Shown: piece after piece, positions 26,988 through 35,629 of the stretch
Layout of the letters: every line of letters begins with the position of its first letter
How positions within the stretch are numbered: the stretch's first letter is position 1
Source of the DNA: Bifidobacterium crudilactis
GTDB lineage: Bacteria; Actinomycetota; Actinomycetes; Actinomycetales; Bifidobacteriaceae
NCBI RefSeq assembly: GCF_000738005.1
Contig: NZ_JHAL01000002.1
Span: 368,633 to 432,632, forward strand
DNA length: 64,000 bases
Reading direction: 5' to 3'
Program-made: the position numbers and the translations under genes
Notes under the pieces: generated by a model
Database searches by the model: none
Told to the model about the DNA's origin: nothing
Seen by the model: the letters and a program-made list of their open reading frames with translations, nothing else

Positions 26988-28604
26988 CTAGTTGTCTTTG
27001 ACGGTGATGTGCAGGTGGTCCCAGTGGCCTCCGGTGACATCGGCGGGGTCGTGCATGCCGCCGCCGTTGTACGGCCGCCAGCCCTCCGAGTCCCGGCCGA
27101 GCGACCAGATTTTTCCTTGCCAGATGAGGTATTCGACGCCGAGGGTGTCGGCGTTGTCCTTGAGCCAGTTGGTGGCCTGCCAGCCCGCCTCCAACTGCGC
27201 GCTGGTGGGTCGGGTGCCGATGGGGTTGCCGAAGGTCACGTCGCACGCCCGCCCGAGGGGGTGCTCGGACTTCTGTCCGGGGCGCGGGGACCAGCACGCC
27301 CACGAGGTGTCCGGGAACGCCGTCTTGGCCTGGTCCATGACGTGGGCCATGCGCGCGGTGATCCGCCCCTCGCTGGTCGGGTCGTCCACCAGCCGGCCCC
27401 CGTCCCCGCTGATCGGGGTCGCGGTGCCGCCGGAAGCGCCGGAGGAGCATCCGTTATTGCCCGCGCCCGCATCCGTGTTGCCGGTCTGGCTTGCCGCGCC
27501 GTGGGCTTTCAGCCACTGGTCCGGGTCGATGGGGTCGCGGCCTGCGGGCCGGACCTCGAAATGCAGATGTGGCCCCGTCGAATTGCCGGAGCTGCCGACG
27601 TCGCCGATGTGCTGGCCGGCGGTGACCTTCTGGCCGACCGTGACGTGGATGCCGGTCTTCCACATGTGGATGTAGCCGGTCGAGACCGGCTTGCCGTCGA
27701 TGGTGTGGTCGATGACGATATGCCCGCCCCACGCCTGCGTGTAGTCGGCGACCGAGACGATGCCGTCGGCTGCCGCGTAGATGGGGGTGCCGTCGGGGGC
27801 GGCGTAGTCGGTGCCCTCGTGCAGGCTCCGCTCGCCCGTTATCGGATGGGTGCGGTAGCCGAACGGCGAGGTCAGCACCCACGTGTCCTCCGGGAGTGGG
27901 AACACGACCCGCGAGGTTTCGGGGATGCTCGCGTTCGGCTCGCCTGAATTGCTCGTGGCTGGCTTGGTGAGGGTGTCGAGGATCGTCTTCGCCACGGGTT
28001 CGTAGTTCTGGTAGCGGTCCGGATACGCGCTGACCTCGACGGCCTGCGCGGCGGCGTCTTTGTCCATGCTCTGCCAGCCGGGGATGTCCAGCAGGCCGCG
28101 CGGCGAGGGATAGTTCGGGCCCGTGGGCCCGCCGAAGAACGCCCGCACCTGATAGGCCGGGTCCATGAGGTCCTTGACGCTGCCCCAGCCGGACTGGGGA
28201 CGCATCTGGAACAGGCCGAGACTGTCGTGATCGCCGCCATCCCCATCATTGGGATAGCTGGCGCTCTCGGGGTAGGTGCCGGTGTTCGACAGCATCCGCA
28301 GACTCGATTCGGTCAGGGCGGCCATGAGCGCGACCTGCACCCCGTCACGCGTCACACCGTCGATGGTGGAACCCACGCTGATGATCGTCGCCGCTTGAGT
28401 GAGCTGCGTCTTGTTGAGCGTGAAGGTGGAGCCGTCACGAGCGGTCACGGTCAGGGAGTGGGGTACGGGGCCGACGTTCAGGCCGCCGGGAGCCGTGCAG
28501 GCGGCGCTGGCCGCCGGGTTCGCCAGCAGGCCCACACCCGTCAGCAGCAGGAAGGGGCCGAGCAGGATGAGGGCCAAAGCGGCGAGGGCGAGCTTCTTCA
28601 CCAT
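26988..28604 (-). CDS. Cell-wall hydrolase: transglycosylase-like, M23 peptidase and third C-terminal domain
   Basis: A 538-residue exported enzyme that should open peptidoglycan for the conjugation channel (VirB1-like role). An N-terminal membrane/signal helix (residues 4-28) leads to a lysozyme-like domain with ALTESSL (Glu99), SLGLFQMRP and GW. An M23 LytM domain follows with His262 and Asp266 in LHEGTDYAAP and HLHFEV (346-351). The C-terminal domain (about 400-538) has HPLGRACDVTFGN and HWDHLHITV, a peptidase-like metal site. Its 3' end is partly duplicated at 25161-25243. It is 9 bp from the next membrane protein gene. Confidence 0.88.
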   Translation of the reverse strand: MVKKLALAALALILLGPFLLLTGVGLLANPAASAACTAPGGLNVGPVPHSLTVTARDGSTFTLNKTQLTQAATIISVGSTIDGVTRDGVQVALMAALTESSLRMLSNTGTYPESASYPNDGDGGDHDSLGLFQMRPQSGWGSVKDLMDPAYQVRAFFGGPTGPNYPSPRGLLDIPGWQSMDKDAAAQAVEVSAYPDRYQNYEPVAKTILDTLTKPATSNSGEPNASIPETSRVVFPLPEDTWVLTSPFGYRTHPITGERSLHEGTDYAAPDGTPIYAAADGIVSVADYTQAWGGHIVIDHTIDGKPVSTGYIHMWKTGIHVTVGQKVTAGQHIGDVGSSGNSTGPHLHFEVRPAGRDPIDPDQWLKAHGAASQTGNTDAGAGNNGCSSGASGGTATPISGDGGRLVDDPTSEGRITARMAHVMDQAKTAFPDTSWACWSPRPGQKSEHPLGRACDVTFGNPIGTRPTSAQLEAGWQATNWLKDNADTLGVEYLIWQGKIWSLGRDSEGWRPYNGGGMHDPADVTGGHWDHLHITVKDN

Positions 28605-28613
28605 GACAGCCGC

Positions 28614-29297
28614 CTATGTGAGGGGGTTGTTCAGTTGGGACAGGCGCAGCACATGACACGAGCCGGCCTTTGGTGGGCAGGCGATGAACACGGTGAATGA
28701 GACCGGGAGGTCCTCGCTCACCGGTCGGCCATCCCACTCGCCGTTGCGGTGCCGGGTGCCCTGGATAGTGATGGCGGTCGCGCCCGACGGCAACTGCCCC
28801 GGCGCGGCCTGGCTTACCGCCTCGCCCCACGCCTCGGGTACGTACGTACGCGTGATCGTGAGGGATTGTCGGGTGGCGTGCTTGCGCAGCTCGACCCACT
28901 GCTCGCGCGACGGCAGATACGCCGCCACATCGGAGGCCAGACCCGCCTGCTCCATGCCCGTGGGGTCCCCGACCGCCAGGATCGACGCCGAGTAGTCCAA
29001 CGGGAACAGTCCCGAACCGGTGTCCCAGGTGAACACGGTGGTCGCGAGGTTGCGGGCGAACACATCCGGGTCGCGCGACCCCTTCACAGCCGGCGGCTTC
29101 GCCGCAGTCGGCGACAGGCTGGCTGACGCTGACGGCGCGACGCTGGGCGACGTGGTTGCCGATGGCCGAGCGGCAGGTGGCGTGGGTCCGGTGAGCAGGC
29201 CATAGACCCCCACACCCGCAAGCAACACGAGGACGATGGCGGCTGTGATGAGCGCATAGCGGCGGACGCGGGAACGGGAGTCAGAGAAAGTCTTCAT
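28614..29297 (-). CDS. Single-pass membrane protein, TcpC/VirB8-like
   Basis: A 227-residue protein with one membrane helix near the N-terminus (ALITAAIVLVLLAGVGVYGLL, about residues 15-35 with the first residues basic). A Ser/Pro/Ala-rich spacer and an outside domain follow (from about residue 75: FARNLATTVFTWDTGSG, then VPEAWGEAVSQAAPGQLPSG). This layout fits the NTF2-like TcpC/VirB8 group, which helps assemble the transfer channel. The assignment is by layout and position next to the cell-wall hydrolase, not by clear motif. Confidence 0.62.
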   Translation of the reverse strand: MKTFSDSRSRVRRYALITAAIVLVLLAGVGVYGLLTGPTPPAARPSATTSPSVAPSASASLSPTAAKPPAVKGSRDPDVFARNLATTVFTWDTGSGLFPLDYSASILAVGDPTGMEQAGLASDVAAYLPSREQWVELRKHATRQSLTITRTYVPEAWGEAVSQAAPGQLPSGATAITIQGTRHRNGEWDGRPVSEDLPVSFTVFIACPPKAGSCHVLRLSQLNNPLT

Positions 29298-29475
29298 GCC
29301 CGGCAGGTACGCAGCGCGCGCCCACGGAAGAGTACTTCGGCGGCCGATGATGCCCAGACTGCGGCGGGCTCGGCTCAGTCCGTTGTACCTCGCAGGAGGC
29401 TCCAGGTACGGGTTCGCCCTTGCCGGCGCTGGCGATGAGGACAGCGGGCAAGGGCGAGGAGGACGGTGGGCCGGG

Positions 29476-29856
29476 TCAGGCTTTGTCGTGCATGGTCACG
29501 GTGTAGCCGTCGGGGTCGAGGAACGAGAAGGTGACGCCGAAGGGGCCGTCGAAGGGCTCTTTGACGATCGTCACGCCCGCTTCTTCCAGCTTGCGGTGCA
29601 GGGCGTGGGCGTCCTGGCAGTGGAACCAGACGCCGATGCCGGCGCCGAGCCGGCCCAGGGCATCGAGGTCCACGCCCGGGAACGGGTTGCGCACGGCGAA
29701 GGCGACCGGCCCGTCGGCGAAGACGACGGCTTGGGGGTTGGGTGCGGGCAGGCGCGTGAGTCCGAGCGTGTGCTCGTAGAAGTCGGCGGAGGCGTGCAGG
29801 TCGCGCACTTGGAACGAGATGAAGTCGGGGCCTTGCGTGGCGGTGGGTGTGCTCAT
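29476..29856 (-). CDS. VOC (glyoxalase/bleomycin resistance) family protein
   Basis: A 126-residue protein with two beta-alpha-beta-beta-beta units: ISFQVRDLHASADFYEHTLGL at the N-terminus and GVWFHCQDAHALHRKLEEAG with FSFLDPDGYTVTMHD at the C-terminus. The metal ligand pattern is incomplete, so it may bind a ligand and not act as a metalloenzyme. AAAGG lies before the ATG. It is divergent from a MarR gene with two operator-like dyads in between, the usual layout of a MarR-controlled stress or detoxification gene. The 178 bp on its 3' side (29298-29475) hold no gene. Confidence 0.85.
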   Translation of the reverse strand: MSTPTATQGPDFISFQVRDLHASADFYEHTLGLTRLPAPNPQAVVFADGPVAFAVRNPFPGVDLDALGRLGAGIGVWFHCQDAHALHRKLEEAGVTIVKEPFDGPFGVTFSFLDPDGYTVTMHDKA

Positions 29857-29905
29857 GGTTCATGCCTTTCATCGGGGTGGCGGGCGCGGTCGCCCGTCGA
29901 GTTAC

Positions 29906-29950
29906 GTCAATATATTGACATAAGTCATCATATTTGTCAAGATATTGACA
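29906..29950. promoter_or_regulatory. Two MarR-type operator dyads
   Basis: GTCAATATATTGAC (29906-29919) is a perfect palindrome, and TGTCAAGATATTGACA (29935-29950) is a close second copy 29 bp further (centre to centre about 30 bp, three helical turns). TTGACA boxes overlap both dyads. They lie between the divergent VOC and MarR genes and fit MarR autorepression. Confidence 0.75.
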
Positions 29951-29962
29951 TGAGGATGTTGT

Positions 29963-30427
29963 ATGAATAAAGGTATGAGAACATCGCATGATCCCAGCCC
30001 GGGCGAGCTCGGCGTGCTCGTCAAGGCGACCCAGGCCGCGCTCAACCAGCGCATGGACGAGGCGCTGCGGCCGCTGGGCCTGACCGTGCCGCAGTACGCC
30101 TGCCTGAGCAATCTGATCGACGAGCCGGGCATCACCAGCTCGGAGCTGGCCAGGCGCAGCTTCGTGTCGCGCCAGTCCATGAACGTCCTGCTCCAGGGTC
30201 TCGAACGCGCCGGGCTCGTGCGGCGCTCCGAACAGCCGGGACAGCGCCGGGAGAAGGCCGCCCAGCTGACCGGCCGCGCCGAAGCCCTGTTCGTGCGGGC
30301 GGACAAAGCGGTGCAGGCCGTGGCCAAACGCATGACCGCCGGCCTCGGCAAGACGCAGCGCGCCGAGCTGTTCGCACTGCTCACCGCCTGCGGCGACGCA
30401 CTCGGCCAGGAACAACCCCACGCCTGA
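29963..30427 (+). CDS. MarR family transcriptional regulator
   Basis: A 154-residue winged-helix regulator. The DNA-binding part is LTVPQYACLSNLIDEPGITSSELARRSFVSRQSMNVLLQGLER (split here into helices H2-H4), and the wing is GLVRRSEQPGQRREK. A helix with LFVRADKAVQAVAKRMTAGL forms the dimer interface. It is probably a repressor of itself and of the divergent VOC gene through the dyads at 29906-29950. No ligand can be named. The unit lies between transfer and replication genes as cargo. Confidence 0.88.
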   Translation: MNKGMRTSHDPSPGELGVLVKATQAALNQRMDEALRPLGLTVPQYACLSNLIDEPGITSSELARRSFVSRQSMNVLLQGLERAGLVRRSEQPGQRREKAAQLTGRAEALFVRADKAVQAVAKRMTAGLGKTQRAELFALLTACGDALGQEQPHA

Positions 30428-30449
30428 GTCCCGCGCGCCCCGCGATCAG

Positions 30450-31424
30450 TCAGAGTGCGCGCAGGTGGGGCTGTTCGCCGAGCTGCTCGCGCAGGGCGCG
30501 CAGCGTGTTGGCGGCGGTGGCGGTGCCTTCGGCGGTCACGTAGAACGCCTCGGCCTGCTCATCGGTGAGCTCGCGGGCCAGCAGGTCGAAGTCGTAGCGC
30601 TCCCACCACTTGTACAGCTCGCCCCAGGTCAGGTTGAACGCCCGCACCGGGTAGCGGGCAGGCGCCGTGCGCCGCGCCGGGGCCTGCCGTTTCTTCGGAT
30701 CGTCCTTGACCCGCGCCAGTGCCTCGTCGGCCAGCCGGTGCAATTGCGTGTCGCGATCCTGGTTGGCCGTTTCGACCGCGGCGCGGACGGCTTGGTAGAT
30801 GGGGTGCACGGGGGCGTCCGCCTCGATCTGTGCCAGGCCGTCGGCAGCCTGCCGCCTAACCTCGTCGGAGAATTCGAGGTTGGCGGCGGTGTCTTTGAGG
30901 TAGCCGATCTTGTCCAGCGTGGTCTCGGAGGGCGCTCCGGGGATCATCGCGGCGGCCTGTTTGCGGGTGCGATCAGCAGATGGCGACGGTGGTTCAAATT
31001 TTGAACCACCGTCACTTCCCGGCTGATGCTCGGCGCTGAACCTTGTCCTGCTCTGCCTGCGGGAGGCGTCCTCGGCCAGCAGCTGCTTGATCTCGCGGTA
31101 CAGAGCTTCGGCCTCCAAGGAAGTGAGCTCCTTGTGCAGCACGTTGTCGTCCTGCTCGGCCAGCAGGTGGGCGAGCCGGTCGGATATGGCGGAGCGCACC
31201 CACACGTTCACCGTCTTCCAGCCCAATTGGCGCACCGCCGCCAGGCGCCTCGCGCCGCACACGAGGAGCCCGTCGGGGGTGATGGTGATCGGCTGCAACA
31301 GGCCCTCGCGCTGGATGGACGACACGAGGGCGTTGAGGTCGCCCAGGTCGCGCCGGTGCCGGTCGCCCACGCGGATGGAGGCGACCGCCCGTTCCAGCTC
31401 GATATGCCCTGCCGCCGTGTTCAT
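30450..31424 (-). CDS. ParB-like nuclease-domain protein
   Basis: A 324-residue protein with a ParB/Srx N-terminal domain: VGDRHRRDLGDLNALVSSIQ, REGLLQPITITPDG and LLVCGARRLAAVRQLGW (the GxRR box), then a helical part. Its role may be partition or control of the extrachromosomal form; no parA is seen in the window. It begins with an ATG overlapping the TGA of the gene before it. A 29 bp palindrome (30985-31013) lies inside its coding sequence. Confidence 0.82.
   Translation of the reverse strand: MNTAAGHIELERAVASIRVGDRHRRDLGDLNALVSSIQREGLLQPITITPDGLLVCGARRLAAVRQLGWKTVNVWVRSAISDRLAHLLAEQDDNVLHKELTSLEAEALYREIKQLLAEDASRRQSRTRFSAEHQPGSDGGSKFEPPSPSADRTRKQAAAMIPGAPSETTLDKIGYLKDTAANLEFSDEVRRQAADGLAQIEADAPVHPIYQAVRAAVETANQDRDTQLHRLADEALARVKDDPKKRQAPARRTAPARYPVRAFNLTWGELYKWWERYDFDLLARELTDEQAEAFYVTAEGTATAANTLRALREQLGEQPHLRAL
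30985..31013. promoter_or_regulatory. 29 bp palindrome inside the ParB-like gene
   Basis: Arms of 14 bp (30985-30998 and 31000-31013) are perfectly complementary around one base. The core reads GGTTCAAATTTTGAACC. It encodes a Gly/Ser/Pro linker in the ParB-like protein, so little constraint from protein would be expected. It is a candidate ParB binding site (parS-like). Confidence 0.6.
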
Positions 31425-32278
31425 CAGTCACCCCGCACACCCGGAATGCCGGGAGCGGCCAGCACCATCAGGGCGACGAGCTCGTCGTCGGCCAGCAGGT
31501 CAACGAGCCGCTCGCCCAGCAGCAGGCGGAGCAGGATGCCCCGGCCGCGACCCGTGGCCGCGTAGGCGGTGTCGGGGCTGCCGAGCAGGACGCGCAGCAA
31601 TCCGGTCCACGAGTCGGCCGGCACATCCAGCAACGCCCGCGCGTGCCAGTCGCGGCGCAGCGCCTCATACGTGCTGGCGCGGGAGCCGAGCCGGGCCAGG
31701 GCGTCGCACACATGCCCGATCGCCGCCTGCGCGGTGCCCTCGGGCCAGCCCAAGAGCGTGAACAGGGTCACCGCGTCCTCGACGACCGCCACCACCAGCC
31801 GCGTGGCCTCGGGCTCGGTCTGCTCGTCCGTGTGCTCATCGCGGACGTGGAAGGCGGGGTGGTAGTCGGCCAGGAGGTTGTCGCGTTCGGAGAACCGCTC
31901 GGGATCATGGAAGCGAGAGACCTGGGGGCGGCGGGCCTGGTGGGTGGAGCACAGGAGGCCTTGGGCGCGCTGCTCGGCGATGCAGGTGATCCGCACCGCG
32001 TGCGTGACCACCGCCCACGGGTCCACGGCGGTGCGGGCCGCCCGGGTGCGCATCACGTCGAACGCCGCCCCGGCCGCCTCCCACGCATCCAGCCCATGCT
32101 TATGGGCCAGCGCGGCGTATTTCTCGGCGGTGAACGCCATCAATTCCGCGGCCACCGGGTCGCGCCGCCACGCGCCCCGGCCGGCATTGTGCAGGCGGGT
32201 CAGGAGGGCGCGCAGGCCCTCGCCGGTACGGAAATCATCCTCGCCAAGGTTGGCGGTGTGCTGGGGTGTGGTCGTCAT
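31424..32278 (-). CDS. Hypothetical protein of the replication/maintenance operon
   Basis: A 284-residue soluble, mostly helical protein starting MTTTPQHTANLGEDDF, with AGGAGG at good distance (the frame is open further up but without a ribosome site). A middle stretch has EKYAALAHKHGLDAWEAAGAAFDVMR and TAVDPWAVVTHAVRI. Similar proteins occur next to parB in actinobacterial conjugative elements, and the DPWAVVTHAVR type of motif recalls sigma-factor-like helices, but I cannot name a family. It ends overlapping the ParB-like start. Confidence 0.62.
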   Translation of the reverse strand: MTTTPQHTANLGEDDFRTGEGLRALLTRLHNAGRGAWRRDPVAAELMAFTAEKYAALAHKHGLDAWEAAGAAFDVMRTRAARTAVDPWAVVTHAVRITCIAEQRAQGLLCSTHQARRPQVSRFHDPERFSERDNLLADYHPAFHVRDEHTDEQTEPEATRLVVAVVEDAVTLFTLLGWPEGTAQAAIGHVCDALARLGSRASTYEALRRDWHARALLDVPADSWTGLLRVLLGSPDTAYAATGRGRGILLRLLLGERLVDLLADDELVALMVLAAPGIPGVRGD

Positions 32279-32362
32279 GGTGTGGGTACCTCCTGCATGG
32301 CAGGTGCACACCGGCTCCCTGAATGGGCGGGGCCAGACCAGTCGAACAGTGCTCATAGGTCA

Positions 32363-32842
32363 TCACCGCATCCCCACCCCGGAACGGACTGCAGCCGAAG
32401 CCGTGGCGCTGCGGCGTCCGAACGCCGAGACCGGCGGCAGCTGACGCGCCCGCCGCGACACCGCCCTCACCCCAGACGCGAGTCCTTGGCGGGTCTGGGT
32501 GCCGGCGGCCTGGTGGAAGCGGATGCCCGCCCCCGCCATCCGGCCGGCGCCGCGCGAGATCAAATCGGAAGCCCGCACCCACTCGACACCACGCGCCCGC
32601 GCCGAGGCGAGCCGCTGCTCCAACGCCCGCCGGGACGTATCCGTCTGCTTGACAGCATCCGGCACCACGCTCTCAGCCTCCTCGGCCGTGGTTACGACGC
32701 TGTGGGTCTCGGCTCCCGAGGCGATGGCGGTCTCTGTGTCCATCACGGCCGCGGGCGCGTCGATGCGGGTCAGTTCGTTCTCGATGCCATCGGGCGTCTC
32801 TGGCGTCTCGATGGGGCCGATTGGTTGTGTGGTTTCGTTCAT
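32363..32842 (-). CDS. Hypothetical protein
   Basis: A 159-residue protein with an acidic Pro/Thr/Glu-rich first half and a basic Ala/Arg-rich second half (from ARARGVEWVRASDLISRG). No membrane helix or known motif is visible. Its start overlaps the stop of the DUF2637 gene by 4 bp, which supports that it is translated. Charge segregation suggests a nucleic-acid- or protein-binding accessory factor; function is unknown. An 84 bp gap follows to the next gene. Confidence 0.5.
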   Translation of the reverse strand: MNETTQPIGPIETPETPDGIENELTRIDAPAAVMDTETAIASGAETHSVVTTAEEAESVVPDAVKQTDTSRRALEQRLASARARGVEWVRASDLISRGAGRMAGAGIRFHQAAGTQTRQGLASGVRAVSRRARQLPPVSAFGRRSATASAAVRSGVGMR

Positions 32843-33627
32843 AGTTCATCTCCTGCCGTATCTGATTCGGTCTCAGTGGTGGGGTGCGCGGCCGCGAACC
32901 AGCGGCCCACGGTTGAAGCGTGGACGCCCAGATGCCGGGCGATCCTCTTGTTCGACCAGCCCGCCTCCCGCAACGCCCGAGCGTGCTCCCGCCGGTCAGA
33001 CGGCGACTCGCCAGCAGTGGGCTGATCAATGGGCGGCTCGTCGGTAATCGGCTTGCTCTCGACGTTCTCTGTCCGTGGCTCGCTCTCGCTGGAGGTCTGG
33101 CTGAGTTCCGGCATGTGCTCGACACGCGGGAGTTCTGGCGCGGCCTCGGCTGGCGTGGGGCTTGGTGTGCCATCCGACACCGAAACGTGATGCACTGCGA
33201 CTCGCGACGAATCGGTCGGTTCGTCGGGCTTGCGGGTGAGGATGACAGTCAAATGCGTGATGGCCAGGAGCACGATGGGCGGGACGGAGGCGACCGCAGC
33301 CGCCAAGAGGCTGGGCACAGCCGTGTCGGCGGAGACGATGGCGTGCACGGCGTTGGCGGTCACCGAGATCAGCGCGCCGCCGGCCAGGAGCATCCACGGG
33401 TACCACGCCGACTTCTGACCTGCAAGGGCCACCACGGAGACGGTGGCGACCACGATGATCCCGTCCACGATCAGCGGCCACGCCCACGCCTGACCCGAAG
33501 CGATGCCCGAACGCGCCGCAAGGTCGGCCAACGCGGTGAAGGACAGCCAGAACGCACCCAACGCGATCAGGCACGTCCCCGCGATCGCGGTGCGCGCCGG
33601 CCACCGGCGGCTTCTCATTCCGCTCAT
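32839..33627 (-). CDS. DUF2637 membrane protein with C-terminal HTH
   Basis: A 262-residue protein. The first 130 residues hold four hydrophobic helices (IAGTCLIALGAFWLSF, AWPLIVDGIIVVATVSVVAL, WYPWMLLAGGALISV, VASVPPIVLLAITHLTVIL), the pattern of DUF2637 proteins found in Streptomyces and bifidobacterial plasmids and conjugative elements. A Ser/Glu/Pro linker leads to a helix-turn-helix (ALREAGWSNKRIARHLGVHASTVGRWF, about residues 215-242). The domain pair suggests a membrane-tethered DNA-binding protein. It is coupled by 4 bp overlaps to both neighbours. Confidence 0.8.
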   Translation of the reverse strand: MSGMRSRRWPARTAIAGTCLIALGAFWLSFTALADLAARSGIASGQAWAWPLIVDGIIVVATVSVVALAGQKSAWYPWMLLAGGALISVTANAVHAIVSADTAVPSLLAAAVASVPPIVLLAITHLTVILTRKPDEPTDSSRVAVHHVSVSDGTPSPTPAEAAPELPRVEHMPELSQTSSESEPRTENVESKPITDEPPIDQPTAGESPSDRREHARALREAGWSNKRIARHLGVHASTVGRWFAAAHPTTETESDTAGDEL

Positions 33628-34535
33628 GGCAGCCTCCTCGCCGGTGAGACGCGCTGCGGGTCACGACGTGCGAAAGGGCGGGACGAGGAAGCCGCGGCTG
33701 TGCTGGCGGGTGCGGGCCGGGCAGTGCGGTAGGCGGAGCGCACCGTGACGGCAACCTCCCGCTGCGTGAGTCCCACGCTCTGGGCGGGGTCGCGCAGCGC
33801 GTCGTAGGCGGCGGCTGGGGTAAGTCCGTGTTCGGTGAGGCGGCAGGCGGCCCAGAACAGGCCCCGGTTCCGCTCGCCCTCCACCAGCGTGCCCACCCAC
33901 GACCCGATCCGACCCACCGCATCCGCCGAAGACAAGACCGGACGAGAGGTACGCGGCGGCTCGGGCGGCTTCGGGTCGAGGAAGCTCCGCAATGCGGCGG
34001 AGTCCACGGGCTGGCTGTCGGCGTGCAGCTCGGCCACCGCATACGCCCGCCGTATGCCATCGACCTGCACTTGGGAGGGTGGGGTGATGATGTAGCCGCC
34101 GTCGCCCCGGAGATCGATTCCGGCACGCGCGGCCTGCCACGACCGCTGCTCGCTGCTGGGGTCGTCTGGGTAGTAGAGGTGCATGCCGCCCGACGGGGTG
34201 CGCACCACCGCCAACGGCCTGGGCAGCAGCCCTGCCTCACGGGCACGGCGCAACGCATGGAAGCCGTTGACGCCGTGCACGTCGACGTCCACCACCACGA
34301 CACCAGACGCCAAGCCAGTCGGGATCGCCAGATTCGCGCCCGGAGCCCGCCGCCACCAGCTTTCGACCAGCGTGGGGTTGGTGGTGGCGTCGAGGAATCC
34401 GCGGCTGCCCGGAAGCGGCCGCTTGCCGCCGGGCACGCACGCGAACACCGGGATACCGGCGTCGGCGAGCTGCCGGGCCGCAGCAGCCGGATCGGACGCA
34501 AGAGTCCCGAGCACGGGGATGAGAGGGTGCATCAC
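33624..34535 (-). CDS. Bifunctional DNA primase/polymerase (prim-pol)
   Basis: A 303-residue archaeo-eukaryotic-type primase. Catalytic carboxylates are in GVVVVDVDVHG (DxD), followed by VRTPSGGMHLYY and GIDLRGDGGYIITPPS. A helical C-terminal part carries GERNRGLFWAACRLTEHG, similar to the PriCT-type region. It probably primes replication or the recipient strand of the element. Overlaps of 4 bp couple it to DUF2637 downstream and ArdC-like upstream. Confidence 0.87.
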   Translation of the reverse strand: MMHPLIPVLGTLASDPAAAARQLADAGIPVFACVPGGKRPLPGSRGFLDATTNPTLVESWWRRAPGANLAIPTGLASGVVVVDVDVHGVNGFHALRRAREAGLLPRPLAVVRTPSGGMHLYYPDDPSSEQRSWQAARAGIDLRGDGGYIITPPSQVQVDGIRRAYAVAELHADSQPVDSAALRSFLDPKPPEPPRTSRPVLSSADAVGRIGSWVGTLVEGERNRGLFWAACRLTEHGLTPAAAYDALRDPAQSVGLTQREVAVTVRSAYRTARPAPASTAAASSSRPFARRDPQRVSPARRLP

Positions 34536-35629
34536 AGCCTCCGTCCCGCAGCAGCCGGCTCACCGGCTCCGATGCGCTCGCGCTCGACGGGAGGAGCTGG
34601 CGGCGTGCGTGCCGTTGTGGCTGTGCGATGCTGGCCGTCCTTCTGGACGGTGTTGTTGAGTCCGGGTGGGGTGCCGTCGCCCACCTTCATGGTGTCGAGA
34701 CGGTCCAGGATGCCGATCGCCGTCCTGCGCACGCGCTCGCCCGTCGCCTTGACCACCTCCACCGGCGACATGTCCTTCACGGAGGCGGCCCACCCGGACA
34801 CGTAGGGCACCGTGTAGCCGCTGGTATCCATGCCATGCGCCGCGCCCACCATCAAGGCCACCGACTCGGCCTCCACCTCCGCAATGCCGCGATGACCTTG
34901 CGCGTCGGGATTGTCCGGGCCGTGCAAGAGGACATGGGCCAGCTCATGCGCCAGCGTCTTCACCCGCGCCGCATCCGGCATGTCATCTCGCACCGAGACG
35001 GTCCTGGCCGCATAGTCGGTCAGCCCATTCGCCCCGCCAATCGCCGAGGCGTCAGAAGCTTGCAGCAGGTCGAAGCCGGCCGCCGTGACCTGCGCGGCCA
35101 GTCCCTCCCACAGGCCTTCCGGCGCCTGACCTTCCAGCAGCCTGGGGGCGGGCGGTTCGGGGATCGGCTCGCCGTCGGTCTGGCACACATCCCACACATA
35201 GGCGGGCTTGACGCCCACCATGCGCGAACGCTCCACCTCATTGCTCTTGCGCTTCTCGCGCGGAGCCAGCCTGCGCCACGACGTGGGGTCCGAAGGGTTC
35301 GCGGAGGCGAAGCGGGCGGTGACCGGGGCGAAGATCATGTAGCCCGCCTGGCCCTTGTCCACCTGACGGTCAAGGGCCTGCCACTGCCGGTAGCCCGCTA
35401 CGAAGGTCGGGTAGGGCGAGCTTACGCGGCCCTGCTCGAATGCCTGCTGGTGCTGGGCCCAGATCAGCAGCGTGTTGTTGAAGCTGCGCGACCGGAACCG
35501 GGCCGCAAACGAGAGCGCCCGCGCCCAGTCCTGCCCGGTCACCAGTGTTTCAACCGCGCCCGTCAGCTGCCCGTGCAGTTCCTCCAGCCGCGCCTCGCGC
35601 GCGGCCCGCATCTCCTCGTTCGTCGCCAT
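34532..35629 (-). CDS. ArdC-like antirestriction / ImmA-type metallopeptidase
   Basis: A 365-residue protein with an ArdC N-terminal domain (RFRSRSFNNTLLIWAQH, TFVAGYRQWQALDRQV, KGQAGYMIFAPV) and a zincin motif HELAHVLLH (near residues 231-239) with a downstream Glu in AEVEAES. ArdC proteins bind single-stranded DNA and protect incoming element DNA from recipient restriction; the metallopeptidase part may act on host proteins. It is first in the coupled minus-strand run (ArdC, prim-pol, DUF2637). The 240 bp upstream (35630-35870) hold no gene and may include the promoter. Confidence 0.85.
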   Translation of the reverse strand: MATNEEMRAAREARLEELHGQLTGAVETLVTGQDWARALSFAARFRSRSFNNTLLIWAQHQQAFEQGRVSSPYPTFVAGYRQWQALDRQVDKGQAGYMIFAPVTARFASANPSDPTSWRRLAPREKRKSNEVERSRMVGVKPAYVWDVCQTDGEPIPEPPAPRLLEGQAPEGLWEGLAAQVTAAGFDLLQASDASAIGGANGLTDYAARTVSVRDDMPDAARVKTLAHELAHVLLHGPDNPDAQGHRGIAEVEAESVALMVGAAHGMDTSGYTVPYVSGWAASVKDMSPVEVVKATGERVRRTAIGILDRLDTMKVGDGTPPGLNNTVQKDGQHRTATTARTPPAPPVERERIGAGEPAAAGRRL

